DNA of 64,000 nucleotides from contig NZ_QLLT01000025.1 in the NCBI RefSeq assembly GCF_003259315.1, positions 37,780-101,779 of the forward strand. Direction: 5' to 3'. The position numbers and the translations under genes were made by a program. A model generated the notes under the pieces. It saw nothing but the letters and a program-made list of their open reading frames with translations, was not told the DNA's origin and ran no database searches. The stretch is from Kitasatospora sp. SolWspMP-SS2h. Lineage in GTDB: Bacteria > Actinomycetota > Actinomycetes > Streptomycetales > Streptomycetaceae. This document shows, one piece after another, positions 45,601-53,058 of this stretch; the first letter of the stretch is position 1, and every line of letters begins with the position of its first letter.

Positions 45601-45732
45601 CCGAAGACCGCCAGCGTGCACGTCTCCAACATCCTGGCCAAGCTCGCCGTCGGCGGCCGCGGCGAGGCCGCCGCGCTGGCCCACCGGCTGCGGCTGTTCC
45701 CGGACGAGGAGCCCGCCACCAGCGGCTCCTGA
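42691..45732 (+). CDS. LuxR family regulator with AAA ATPase (LAL type)
   Basis: A very large ATP-dependent transcription regulator of 1013 aa from the ATG at 42691 (42703 is the alternative). Walker A is GGEAGVGKTRLL (about 39-50), Walker B is LVLAIEDLHWSD (about 150-161), and a long TPR-like Ala-rich region (about 400-900) may sense a ligand. The C-terminal LuxR/GerE helix-turn-helix, LTPRERDVLRRLTLGRSNRQ followed by IAEELFISPKTASVH, starts near residue 945. LAL regulators often control antibiotic or sugar gene clusters, but no target is evident here. Confidence 0.9.
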   Translation: MLTGMEQTVSPVFVGRGRESGLLGAGLDRAGAGEPQAVLVGGEAGVGKTRLLEEFLARAEVDGAVTALGACLEVGAEGLPYGPLSAALRRLHRRLGPELDAAAAGLEGHLARLLPDFGETDGEGNDEYGRARLFEHTARLFERLAGDRTLVLAIEDLHWSDRSTRELLAYLVRTLHRSRVLIVATYRTDDLHRRHPLRPFLAELERLRTVQRIELERLDRPEVAAQLAGILGPETPGRDVVDRIHRRSEGNPFFVEELAAAYRDGCLACVTESLRDILLVRVEALPEEAQRVVRIAAEGGSRIEHALLAAVVAESGPGGPRTGEDALIAALRTAVGANILRPDTDGEGYRFRHALVREAVSDDLLPGERQAVNRRFATVLEADPELVRAEQRTARLADYWYHAHQPARALPAALDAARAARRRNAFAEQLTMLERAVELWDTVSEQTLATTLRPYDWAETYPPCACDDGEHEDCERLQLVDVLAEAVVAARRAGDRDRGQGLARRALALVDEAGNPLRAAWFRLQRAKMLDQLKRSGGLEEIQYAQRLVQDLGPSAVQAEALALEAAHALLRNPGPAAVATAERAVEVARQADAPSVEVHARVTLAGLLGDSADAERAVALLAAAVEQARPLGNADVHTRGLNNLASLLLSVGRAEEAATAARQGLEAARRSGLMLNTGPILTGNLAEALLAAGRTEEAAAVLADWDDKPEADTHGEFMDRLRGELALLRGDLAEAETHWAAAHASGGGGAQPQHVLPTATLGVRLAVRLGRPEQARDRLAEALDGTVLTRQGGHLFPLLTHAAEAEADQHPRTPEGEAALARIAAEAARLTPRCALDRGWAALLAGELARAAGRPAADHRQRAVTELRAAALPGPLALALLRAAEDAAAGGDRETAADLLHEAAELARRRGDLTTRRDAGLLAGRLGLDRRAGAGADPGFGLTPRERDVLRRLTLGRSNRQIAEELFISPKTASVHVSNILAKLAVGGRGEAAALAHRLRLFPDEEPATSGS

Positions 45733-46054
45733 ACCCCCGTCACGAACCGTCCCGGGCCCGTCACGAACCGTCCCGACTCCCGTCCCGGCTCCGTCCCGAC
45801 CCCGCCCCGAGGCCGTCCCGGGCCTGCCGCGGGCCCGCCGGGCGCCGCTCCGCGTCCCGCTCCGGGCCCCGCCCCCGGCACCGCCGCCGCCCCGGCCCGC
45901 CTGAGCCGAACGGGCGATCCCGCCGCCAACCGGCTCCGCACCACCTGCGGTTCATTACTCTAAGTTGAGCGGACGTGCCAGTGCGTGACCGCAGTGGTGT
46001 AGGGTCCGAAGCGGGAACACCGGTACGGCCGCGGGCCGGAGGGGGAGATGTCGA
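45733..46054 (+). other. Intergenic region with a 19-bp direct repeat
   Basis: About 320 bp between the LuxR and GGDEF-EAL genes, C-rich and without a gene. The 19-mer CCCGTCACGAACCGTCCCG occurs at 45736-45754 and 45757-45775, and degenerate GTCCCG units continue to about 45830. TAGGGT (45996-46001) is a possible -10 element for the next gene. Confidence 0.4.
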
Positions 46055-49000
46055 TTGAACTCCACCGAGTCGGCGCCGCCTGCCCGCCCCCCGCTCCGCC
46101 GCCTGACGGCCGGGCTGCTCGCGGTGCTCTGCGCCGGGTACGCCGCCGGCGCCGCCGTCGGCTGGGGATCGAGTGAACTCGCGCTGGTGATGGGGGACTT
46201 CGGTCTCGCCGGGGCGGCCCTCGTGGCCGCCCTGTCCTGTCTGGCGCACGGCGTCGCGGTGGGCGGCCACACCCGGCCGGCCTGGCTGCTGTTCGGGCTC
46301 TCCTCGGCGATGGTCGCGCTCGGCAACGGCGCCTGGGGCTGGTACGAGGTGGTGCTCCGCCGACCGCTGCCGCCGGACTCGCTGGCCGACTACACCTTCC
46401 TGCTGTTCGCCCCGCTGGCCATCATCGGCCTGCTGGTGCTGGCCCAGCGCCCGCGCACCCCGGCCGGCTGGCTCTGCCTGCTGCTGGACGGCTGGCTGGT
46501 GGCCGGCTCGCTGTTCACGCTCAGCTGGAGCCTGGCGCTGGGCCGGGTCGCGGCCGGCGACGGCGACGACCCGCTGAAGCTGGCCCTCGGCCTGGGCTAC
46601 CCGGTGCTGGACATCCTGCTGGTCAGCCTGGTGGTCGGGCTGCGCTTCCGGGGCCGGGACGGCAACCGGACGGCGGTGCACACCGCGATGCTCGGCCTGG
46701 CGCTGACCGTGGTCTGCGACGCGCTGTTCACCACCCCGCAGTTCCACAGCGACTACCACTCCGGCGAACTGCTGGACGCGGGCTGGTTCGCCGGCTCGCT
46801 GCTGCTGGCCTGGGCCCCCTGGCAGCACCGCCGCCGCCCGTCCCGCGAGCACCCGTCCGCCCAGGGCCTGCCGCGCCGCCGGGTGTCCTCCACCTTCAGC
46901 GCGCTCACCCCGTACGCGGCGGCGGCGGTGTGCACCGCGGGCATCCTCTACAACGCGCTCGGCGGCCGCGCGCTGGACCGGGTGATGCTGGCCGCCGCCA
47001 GCACCGTCGGCCTGGCGCTGATCGTCCGGCAGGGCGTGATGCTGCTGGACAACCTCTCGCTGGCGCAGGAACTCGCCACCAAGGAGGCGCACTTCCGCTC
47101 CCTGGTGCAGGGCTCCAGCGACGTCATCATGATCGCCGGGCCGTCCGGGGCGCTGTCCTACGTCAGCCCCGCCGCGCTGCGGGTCTACAACCGGGACCCG
47201 GAGGACCTGGTCGGCGGCAACCTGCTCAACCTGGTCCACCCCGAGGACGTCGACCGGGTGCTGGCCGAGGTCCGCCGCATCCTGGCCCGCACCAGGGGGG
47301 CGAGGTTCAGCAACGGCGAGCCCTCCGCCCGGGTCGAGTGCCGGATCCGCTCCGGCGAGGGGGAGTGGCTGCACGTGGAGTCCACCGTCAACCCGTACCG
47401 GGACGGCCTGATCCTGAACAGCCGCGACATCACCGAGCGGGTCCGGCTGCAGGCCCAGCTCCAGCACAACGCCTTCCACGACCCGCTCACCGACCTGCCC
47501 AACCGGGCCCTGTTCGCCCAGCGGGTCCGGGCCGCGCTCTCCGCGCAGGGCCCGGTCGGCACCACCGTCGCGGTGCTCTTCCTCGACCTGGACGGCTTCA
47601 AAGCGGTCAACGACAGCGCCGGGCACCAGGTCGGCGACGAACTGCTGGTGCAGGCCGCCCGCCGGCTGCAGTCCGCCGTCCGCGGCGAGGACACCGTGGC
47701 CCGGTTCGGCGGCGACGAGTTCGCGGTGCTGGTGCGCGGCCGGCTCGGCCACCCGCAGGTCCGCGACCTGGCCGAGCGGATCCGCGGCGCGCTCTCCGAG
47801 CCGTACTGGATCGGCGGGGCCGAACTCGGCGTCGCCGCCTCGATCGGCATCGCCTTCGGCCCCGACGCCCCGCTGCCGGTGCCCGAACCCGCCCCCGCCG
47901 CGGCCCGCCCGGACGCGGGGAGCAGGGACGCGGGCGGCAGGGAGCCCGCCCGCCGGGGTCGGGACGGCGCCGAGGGTCCCGCCGCGGCCGCCGCCGACGA
48001 GCTGCTGCGCAACGCCGACCTGGCGATGTACCAGGCCAAGTCCCGCGGCAAGGGCCGGGTGGTGCTCTACAGTCCCGCGATGCGCGCCGAGCTCGACCGC
48101 CGCGGCGAGCTGGAGGAGCGGTTGCGGGCCGCCGTCCGGGAGGGCTCCTTCACCCTGCTCCACCAGCCGGTGGTCGAACTCGCGGGCGGCCGGCTCACCG
48201 GCGTCGAGGCGCAGGCCCGCTGGCGCTCGGCCGGCGGACTGCTGCTCACCCCCGCCGAGTTCCTGCGCACCGCCGAATCCGGCGACGCCGCCACCCGGTT
48301 CACCCGCTGGCTGCTGACCGAGGCGGTCGCCGCCGCCGCCCGCCGCACCGGTGGCCCGGCCGCCCCGCCCGTCCCGGTCACCGTCCGGCTCGCCGCCGAG
48401 CGGATCTGCGCTCCCGGCCTGTACGAGACGCTGGCCGCCGCGCTGCGCGACACCGGGCTGCCGCCCGAGCTGCTGGTGCTGGAGGTGGCCCGGACCGGGC
48501 CGGACGCGACGGCCGACGAACTCGGCCGCCGGCTGGCCGCGCTGCGCCGCCTCGGGGTGTCCACCGCGCTGGCCGGGTTCGGGGCCGGCGGCGGCTCGCT
48601 GGGCGCGCTGGCCCGGCTCCCGTTCGACGCGCTCAAGCTCGACCGCAGCCTGGTGCAGGACATCGCCGAGTCCCCCCTGACCCGCGCGCTGGCCGGCCAC
48701 GCGCTGCGGCTGGCCCGCGACCTCGGCCTGGCCACCGGCGCCGACGGGGTGGACCACCCCCGGCAGGTGGCCGTCCTGCAGGAGCTGGGCTGCCGCCGCG
48801 GCCAGGGCCTGGCCTTCGACCGGCCGCTGGACGAACTGCGGCTGCGCCGCGCCCTGCTGCGCCGCGGCTACCCGGTGCCGCGGCAGCCCCAGGGCGGGAC
48901 GGGCCGCCGTCCGCTGCTCACCCCCGACCCGCGGACGGGTGGTCTGGCCGAGGCCGCCACCGTCCGCCCGGGCTCCCCGCACACCGGCCTCGACCTGCCA

Positions 49001-49066
49001 CAACGGCATCCGGTGGGCGGTCCGAGCGGCGGCCCGCATGGTGAGACGGCGGTCCCACCGGCTTGA
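46055..49066 (+). CDS. Membrane PAS-GGDEF protein with degenerate EAL domain
   Basis: A 1003-aa membrane protein from the TTG at 46055, chosen because GGAGGGGGAG lies 8 nt upstream. About eight transmembrane segments (residues 15-325) precede a PAS domain (about 344-455). The GGDEF domain has DLDGFKAVNDSAGH and an intact ARFGGDEF near residue 550; RGED five residues earlier is the RxxD inhibitory site. A 40-residue Ala/Pro/Arg insert sits in the GGDEF. The EAL domain (about 690-930) has lost its catalytic set: EAL reads EAQ, the Asn of VNxS is Arg (VRLA), EITE is replaced by EVAR, DDFGTG by AGFGAG, and AEGVE by ADGVD. It should therefore make, or only bind, c-di-GMP. Confidence 0.87.
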   Translation: MNSTESAPPARPPLRRLTAGLLAVLCAGYAAGAAVGWGSSELALVMGDFGLAGAALVAALSCLAHGVAVGGHTRPAWLLFGLSSAMVALGNGAWGWYEVVLRRPLPPDSLADYTFLLFAPLAIIGLLVLAQRPRTPAGWLCLLLDGWLVAGSLFTLSWSLALGRVAAGDGDDPLKLALGLGYPVLDILLVSLVVGLRFRGRDGNRTAVHTAMLGLALTVVCDALFTTPQFHSDYHSGELLDAGWFAGSLLLAWAPWQHRRRPSREHPSAQGLPRRRVSSTFSALTPYAAAAVCTAGILYNALGGRALDRVMLAAASTVGLALIVRQGVMLLDNLSLAQELATKEAHFRSLVQGSSDVIMIAGPSGALSYVSPAALRVYNRDPEDLVGGNLLNLVHPEDVDRVLAEVRRILARTRGARFSNGEPSARVECRIRSGEGEWLHVESTVNPYRDGLILNSRDITERVRLQAQLQHNAFHDPLTDLPNRALFAQRVRAALSAQGPVGTTVAVLFLDLDGFKAVNDSAGHQVGDELLVQAARRLQSAVRGEDTVARFGGDEFAVLVRGRLGHPQVRDLAERIRGALSEPYWIGGAELGVAASIGIAFGPDAPLPVPEPAPAAARPDAGSRDAGGREPARRGRDGAEGPAAAAADELLRNADLAMYQAKSRGKGRVVLYSPAMRAELDRRGELEERLRAAVREGSFTLLHQPVVELAGGRLTGVEAQARWRSAGGLLLTPAEFLRTAESGDAATRFTRWLLTEAVAAAARRTGGPAAPPVPVTVRLAAERICAPGLYETLAAALRDTGLPPELLVLEVARTGPDATADELGRRLAALRRLGVSTALAGFGAGGGSLGALARLPFDALKLDRSLVQDIAESPLTRALAGHALRLARDLGLATGADGVDHPRQVAVLQELGCRRGQGLAFDRPLDELRLRRALLRRGYPVPRQPQGGTGRRPLLTPDPRTGGLAEAATVRPGSPHTGLDLPQRHPVGGPSGGPHGETAVPPA

Positions 49067-49099
49067 CACCCGCCACCGCGTGGGAGGAAGGTCGGTGCC

Positions 49100-49141
49100 A
49101 TGACCACCCGAATTCTCGTACTTGGCGGGCGCGTCGGCTGA
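49100..49141 (+). CDS. ilvB leader peptide (13 aa)
   Basis: A 13-codon frame, MTTRILVLGGRVG, with GGGAGGAAGG upstream. Five of the thirteen codons are Ile, Leu or Val, the hallmark of a branched-chain amino acid attenuator leader. Shortage of any of these tRNAs would stall the ribosome here and affect the terminator at 49160-49192. Confidence 0.8.
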   Translation: MTTRILVLGGRVG

Positions 49142-49192
49142 ACCGGCCTGACGCGCCTCCCCCTCGCATGCCCTGGGCACGAGGGGTTTTTT
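49128..49192 (+). terminator. ilvB transcription attenuator
   Basis: CCCCTCG (49160-49166) pairs with CGAGGGG (49180-49186) and is followed by TTTTTT (49187-49192), a standard intrinsic terminator. Upstream, GGCGCGTC (49128-49135, inside the leader peptide) can pair with GACGCGCC (49150-49157), a possible alternative structure. Ribosome stalling on the leader would choose between them and so raise ilvB expression when Ile, Leu or Val is scarce. Confidence 0.75.
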
Positions 49193-49337
49193 GTTGCACG
49201 AATGCTGGTCGGCCATCGCCCCGCACCCGGCCTCAACCACCTGAAATCCGGACGATTGAGGCAGTGCCGGAGACCGGCCGGGACCGTTCGCCACCCGGAC
49301 CGTCGCCCCCGAGCAGAACCCGAGAAGAGACAGGCAG

Positions 49338-51188
49338 ATGACTGAGCACGCCGCAACCCCCCGCCGCGGGGACCACCCGGCCGCGCACGCTCCGGGTCCC
49401 CAGACCACCGAGACCATGACCGGCGCGCAGTCGCTCATCCGCTCGCTCGAAGCCGTGGGCGCCGACACCGTGTTCGGCATCCCGGGCGGGGCGATCCTCC
49501 CCGCGTACGACCCGCTGATGGACTCCACCAAGGTCCGCCACATCCTGGTCCGCCACGAGCAGGGCGCCGGCCACGCCGCGACCGGCTACGCGCAGGCCAC
49601 CGGCCGGGTCGGCGTCTGCATGGCCACCTCCGGCCCCGGCGCGACCAACCTGGTCACCCCGATCGCCGACGCGTACATGGACTCGGTGCCGATCGTCGCG
49701 ATCACCGGCCAGGTCGCCTCCAAGGCGATCGGCACGGACGCCTTCCAGGAGGCGGACATCTGCGGCATCACCATGCCGATCACCAAGCACAACTACCTGG
49801 TGACCGACCCGGCCGAGATCCCCCGGGTCATCGCCGAGGCGTTCCACATCGCCGCCACCGGCCGCCCCGGCCCGGTCCTGGTCGACATCGCCAAGGACGC
49901 CCTCCAGTCGCAGACCGTCTTCCGGTGGCCGGTCGAGGCCGCGCTGCCCGGTTACCGCCCCGTCACCAAGCCGCACGCCAAGCAGATCCGCGAGGCCGCC
50001 AAGCTGCTGGTCAGTGCCAAGCGCCCGGTGCTGTACGTCGGCGGCGGCGTGCTCAAGGCCAACGCGGGCGCCGAGCTGCGCATCCTGGCCGAGCTGACCG
50101 GCGCGCCGGTGATCACCACCCTGATGGCGATCGGCGTCTTCCCGGACAGCCACCCGCAGCACCTGGGCATGCCCGGCATGCACGGCTCGGTCCCCGCCGT
50201 CACCGCGCTGCAGAAGAGCGACCTGCTGTTCGCCCTGGGCGCCCGCTTCGACGACCGGGTCACCGGCAAGCTCGACTCCTTCGCCCCGCACGCCAAGGTC
50301 GTGCACGCGGACATCGACCCCGCCGAGATCGGCAAGAACCGCGCGGCGGACGTCCCGATCGTCGGCGACGCCCGCGAGGTGCTGGCCGACCTGATCGTCG
50401 CCGTCCAGGCCGAGTTCGACGCGGGCCGCCGGGGCGACTACACCGAGTGGTGGGTCCGGCTGAACGAGTGGAAGAAGACCTACCCGCTGGGCTACGAGCC
50501 GGCCCCCGAGGGCGAGCTCTCCCCGCAGCAGGTGATCGAGCGGATCGGCCAGCTGGTCGGCCCGGACGCGATCTACGCGGCGGGCGTCGGCCAGCACCAG
50601 ATGTGGGCCAGCCAGTTCATCCGGTTCGAGAAGCCCGCCACCTGGCTGAACTCCGGCGGCGCCGGGACGATGGGCTACGCCGTCCCGGCCGCGATGGGCG
50701 CCAAGGCCGGCCGGCCCGACGTCCCGGTCTGGGCGATCGACGGCGACGGCTGCTTCCAGATGACCAACCAGGAACTGACCACCTGCACCCTGAACAACCT
50801 CCCGATCAAGGTCGCGGTGATCAACAACGGCTCGCTGGGCATGGTCCGCCAGTGGCAGACGCTGTTCTACAACCAGCGCTACTCCAACACCGTGCTGCAC
50901 GCGGGCCCCGACCACGACGGCATCGAGCCGCCCGCCCAGGGCACCCGCGTCCCGGACTTCGTGCTGCTCTCCGAGGCGATGGGCGCGGTCGGCCTGCGCT
51001 GCGAGCGCCCCGAGGACCTGGACGCCGTGATCAAGCAGGCGATGGAGATCAACGACCGCCCGGTGGTCATCGACTTCATCGTCCACCAGGACGCGATGGT
51101 CTGGCCGATGGTCGCGGCCGGCACCAGCAACGACGAGATCCAGTTCGCCCGGGGCGTGCGCCCCGACTTCGGCGACGACCTGGACTGA
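49338..51188 (+). CDS. ilvB: Acetolactate synthase large subunit
   Basis: Catalytic ThDP- and FAD-dependent subunit making acetolactate or acetohydroxybutyrate for valine, leucine and isoleucine. The product is 616 aa from the ATG at 49338. The catalytic Glu is in RHEQGAGHAATGYA (about 73), and the ThDP/Mg motif is IDGDGCFQMTNQELTTC (about 470) with INNGSLGM. FAD contacts lie in the middle domain (GARFDDRVTGK). About 30 N-terminal residues before the core are Pro/Thr-rich. It starts a tight ilvB-ilvN pair and is preceded by an attenuator. Confidence 0.96.
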   Translation: MTEHAATPRRGDHPAAHAPGPQTTETMTGAQSLIRSLEAVGADTVFGIPGGAILPAYDPLMDSTKVRHILVRHEQGAGHAATGYAQATGRVGVCMATSGPGATNLVTPIADAYMDSVPIVAITGQVASKAIGTDAFQEADICGITMPITKHNYLVTDPAEIPRVIAEAFHIAATGRPGPVLVDIAKDALQSQTVFRWPVEAALPGYRPVTKPHAKQIREAAKLLVSAKRPVLYVGGGVLKANAGAELRILAELTGAPVITTLMAIGVFPDSHPQHLGMPGMHGSVPAVTALQKSDLLFALGARFDDRVTGKLDSFAPHAKVVHADIDPAEIGKNRAADVPIVGDAREVLADLIVAVQAEFDAGRRGDYTEWWVRLNEWKKTYPLGYEPAPEGELSPQQVIERIGQLVGPDAIYAAGVGQHQMWASQFIRFEKPATWLNSGGAGTMGYAVPAAMGAKAGRPDVPVWAIDGDGCFQMTNQELTTCTLNNLPIKVAVINNGSLGMVRQWQTLFYNQRYSNTVLHAGPDHDGIEPPAQGTRVPDFVLLSEAMGAVGLRCERPEDLDAVIKQAMEINDRPVVIDFIVHQDAMVWPMVAAGTSNDEIQFARGVRPDFGDDLD

Positions 51189-51202
51189 CGGACTAGAAAG
51201 CG

Positions 51203-51736
51203 ATGACCACCATGTCCAAGCACACCCTGTCCGTCCTGGTCGAGAACAAGCCCGGCGTGCTCGCCCGGATCGCCGCGCTGTTCTCCCGCCGCGGGTTCAA
51301 CATCGACTCGCTCGCGGTCGGCCCGACCGAGCACCCCGACATCTCCCGGATGACCATCGTGGTCAACGTGGAGGAACTGCCGCTGGAGCAGGTCACCAAA
51401 CAGCTCAACAAGCTGGTCAACGTGATCAAGATCGTCGAGCTGGACCAGTCCCAGGCGGTCCAGCGCGAGCTGGTCCTGGTCAAGGTCCGGGCCGACGCGG
51501 AGACCCGCTCCCAGGTCACCGAGATCGTCCAGCTGTTCCGCGCCAAGACCGTCGACGTGTCGCCCGACGCGGTGACCATCGAGGCCACCGGCTCCTCGGA
51601 CAAGCTGGAGGCCATGCTGCGGATGCTGGAGCCGTACGGCGTCAAGGAGTTGGTGCAGTCCGGGCTGGTCGCGATCGGCCGGGGGGCCCGCTCCATCACG
51701 GACCGCTCGCTGCGCGCCCTCGACCGCTCCGCCTGA
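51203..51736 (+). CDS. ilvN: Acetolactate synthase small (regulatory) subunit
   Basis: Regulatory partner of IlvB conferring valine feedback inhibition. The product is 177 aa from the ATG at 51203 (an ATG at 51212 is possible). The N-terminal ACT domain carries LSVLVENKPGVLARIAALFS, RRGFNIDSLAVGPTEHPD and DISRMTIVV. A second ACT-like domain (about 80-160) follows. It is 14 bp downstream of ilvB, so the genes are co-transcribed and both fall under the attenuator. Confidence 0.96.
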   Translation: MTTMSKHTLSVLVENKPGVLARIAALFSRRGFNIDSLAVGPTEHPDISRMTIVVNVEELPLEQVTKQLNKLVNVIKIVELDQSQAVQRELVLVKVRADAETRSQVTEIVQLFRAKTVDVSPDAVTIEATGSSDKLEAMLRMLEPYGVKELVQSGLVAIGRGARSITDRSLRALDRSA

Positions 51737-51844
51737 CCCGCCCGCCACCACCGTCTTACCAACTGAGCACTGCCGTCGAAGACCGCCGAGTGGGCCTACG
51801 GTAGGAACCCCCGGCACCACCACCACGCAAGGAGATGTGCCCCC

Positions 51845-52843
51845 GTGGCCGAGCTGTTCTACGAAGACGACGCCGACCTGTCCATCATCCAGGGCCGCAA
51901 GGTCGCGGTCATCGGCTACGGCAGCCAGGGCCACGCCCACGCGCTGTCGCTGCGCGACTCGGGCGTGGACGTCCGGGTCGGTCTGCTGGAGGGCTCCAAG
52001 TCCCGCGCCGCCGCCCAGGAGGCGGGCCTGCGCGTGGTGACCCCGTCCGAGGCCGCGGCCGAGGCCGACGTCATCATGATCCTGGTGCCGGACCCGATCC
52101 AGGCCGACGTCTACAAGGACGCGATCGAGCCGAACCTGAAGGCGGGCGACGCGCTGTTCTTCGGCCACGGCCTGAACATCCGCTTCGGCTTCATCCAGCC
52201 GCCGGCCGACGTCGACGTCTGCATGGTCGCCCCGAAGGGCCCGGGCCACCTGGTCCGCCGCCAGTACCAGGAGGGCCGCGGCGTCCCCTGCATCGTGGCC
52301 GTCGAGCAGGACGCCACCGGCAAGGCCTTCGACCTGGCGCTGTCCTACGCCAAGGGCATCGGCGGCACCAAGGCCGGCGTCATCAAGACCACCTTCACCG
52401 AGGAGACCGAGACCGACCTGTTCGGCGAGCAGGCCGTCCTCTGCGGTGGCACCGCCGCCCTGGTCAAGGCCGGTTTCGAGACCCTGGTCGAGGCGGGCTA
52501 CCAGCCCGAGATCGCCTACTTCGAGTGCCTGCACGAGCTGAAGCTCATCGTCGACCTGATGTACGAGGGCGGCCTGGAGAAGATGCGCTGGTCGGTCTCC
52601 GAGACCGCCGAGTGGGGCGACTACGTGACCGGCCCCCGCATCATCACCGCCGACACCAAGGCGGAGATGAAGAAGGTCCTCGCCGAGATCCAGGACGGCA
52701 CCTTCGCCAACACCTGGATCGCCGAGTACAAGGCGGGCCTGCCGAAGTACAACGAGTACAAGAACGCGGACGGCGAGCACCTGCTGGAGACCACCGGCAA
52801 GAAGCTCCGCAAGCTGATGAGCTGGGTGGACCAGGAGGCCTGA
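51845..52843 (+). CDS. ilvC: Ketol-acid reductoisomerase
   Basis: NADPH- and Mg-dependent isomeroreductase, second common step of branched-chain amino acid synthesis. The product is 332 aa from the GTG at 51845, with AAGGAG about 10 nt upstream. The Rossmann motif is VAVIGYGSQGHAHALSLRDSG, and the substrate and metal residues lie in the C-terminal knot domain (EIAYFECLHELKLIVDLMYEGG). It is a class I (short) enzyme. It is 108 bp after ilvN, with a TACGGT (51798-51803) that could give it its own promoter. Confidence 0.96.
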   Translation: MAELFYEDDADLSIIQGRKVAVIGYGSQGHAHALSLRDSGVDVRVGLLEGSKSRAAAQEAGLRVVTPSEAAAEADVIMILVPDPIQADVYKDAIEPNLKAGDALFFGHGLNIRFGFIQPPADVDVCMVAPKGPGHLVRRQYQEGRGVPCIVAVEQDATGKAFDLALSYAKGIGGTKAGVIKTTFTEETETDLFGEQAVLCGGTAALVKAGFETLVEAGYQPEIAYFECLHELKLIVDLMYEGGLEKMRWSVSETAEWGDYVTGPRIITADTKAEMKKVLAEIQDGTFANTWIAEYKAGLPKYNEYKNADGEHLLETTGKKLRKLMSWVDQEA

Positions 52844-52877
52844 TCCCGCCTCCGCACCGGTTGTACAACAAGGCTGT

Positions 52878-52906
52878 TCCCGTCCGGGTGATTTCGCCGG
52901 ACGGGA
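52878..52906 (+). terminator. Hairpin after ilvC
   Basis: TCCCGTCCGG (52878-52887) pairs perfectly with CCGGACGGGA (52897-52906) across a 9-nt loop. It lies 35 nt after the ilvC stop and has no T run, matching the T-less terminators common in this genome. Confidence 0.6.
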
Positions 52907-52930
52907 GCAGTCCCCGTACCACCCCGCCGA

Positions 52931-52936
52931 TAGACT
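52931..52936 (+). promoter_or_regulatory. -10 element (TAGACT) for serA
   Basis: TAGACT follows the ilvC hairpin and lies 122 bp before the serA GTG. No clear -35 is visible. It implies a separate serA transcript with a leader of roughly 115 nt. Confidence 0.5.
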
Positions 52937-53058
52937 CCGAACCACGCGTCAGGCCCACAGCGTCGTGCGTCTAGCTACGCGACATGCCACCTTCCCCCCG
53001 CCCTGTGCGCGCCACCTCCGTGCGGCGGGGTGAACCGGACAGTTAAGGACACACTGTC

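Noticed and set aside
42241..45684. Minus-strand reading frame of 1147 codons opposite the LuxR-type gene
   Set aside because: Low-complexity shadow; the plus-strand frame has Walker motifs and a LuxR helix-turn-helix.
45736..45830. Short repeats considered as a CRISPR array
   Set aside because: Only two exact copies with a 2-bp gap, no spacers of regular length and no cas genes.
46048..46180. ATG at 46048 as an alternative start near the GGDEF-EAL gene
   Set aside because: It is in a different frame that soon ends; the TTG at 46055 has correct ribosome-site spacing and continues into the transmembrane domain.
45761..49543. Minus-strand reading frame of 1260 codons opposite the GGDEF-EAL gene
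   Set aside because: It runs through the coding strand of a recognised gene, is Gly/Arg/Val-rich with no domain, and arises because G+C-rich codons rarely give stops on the other strand.
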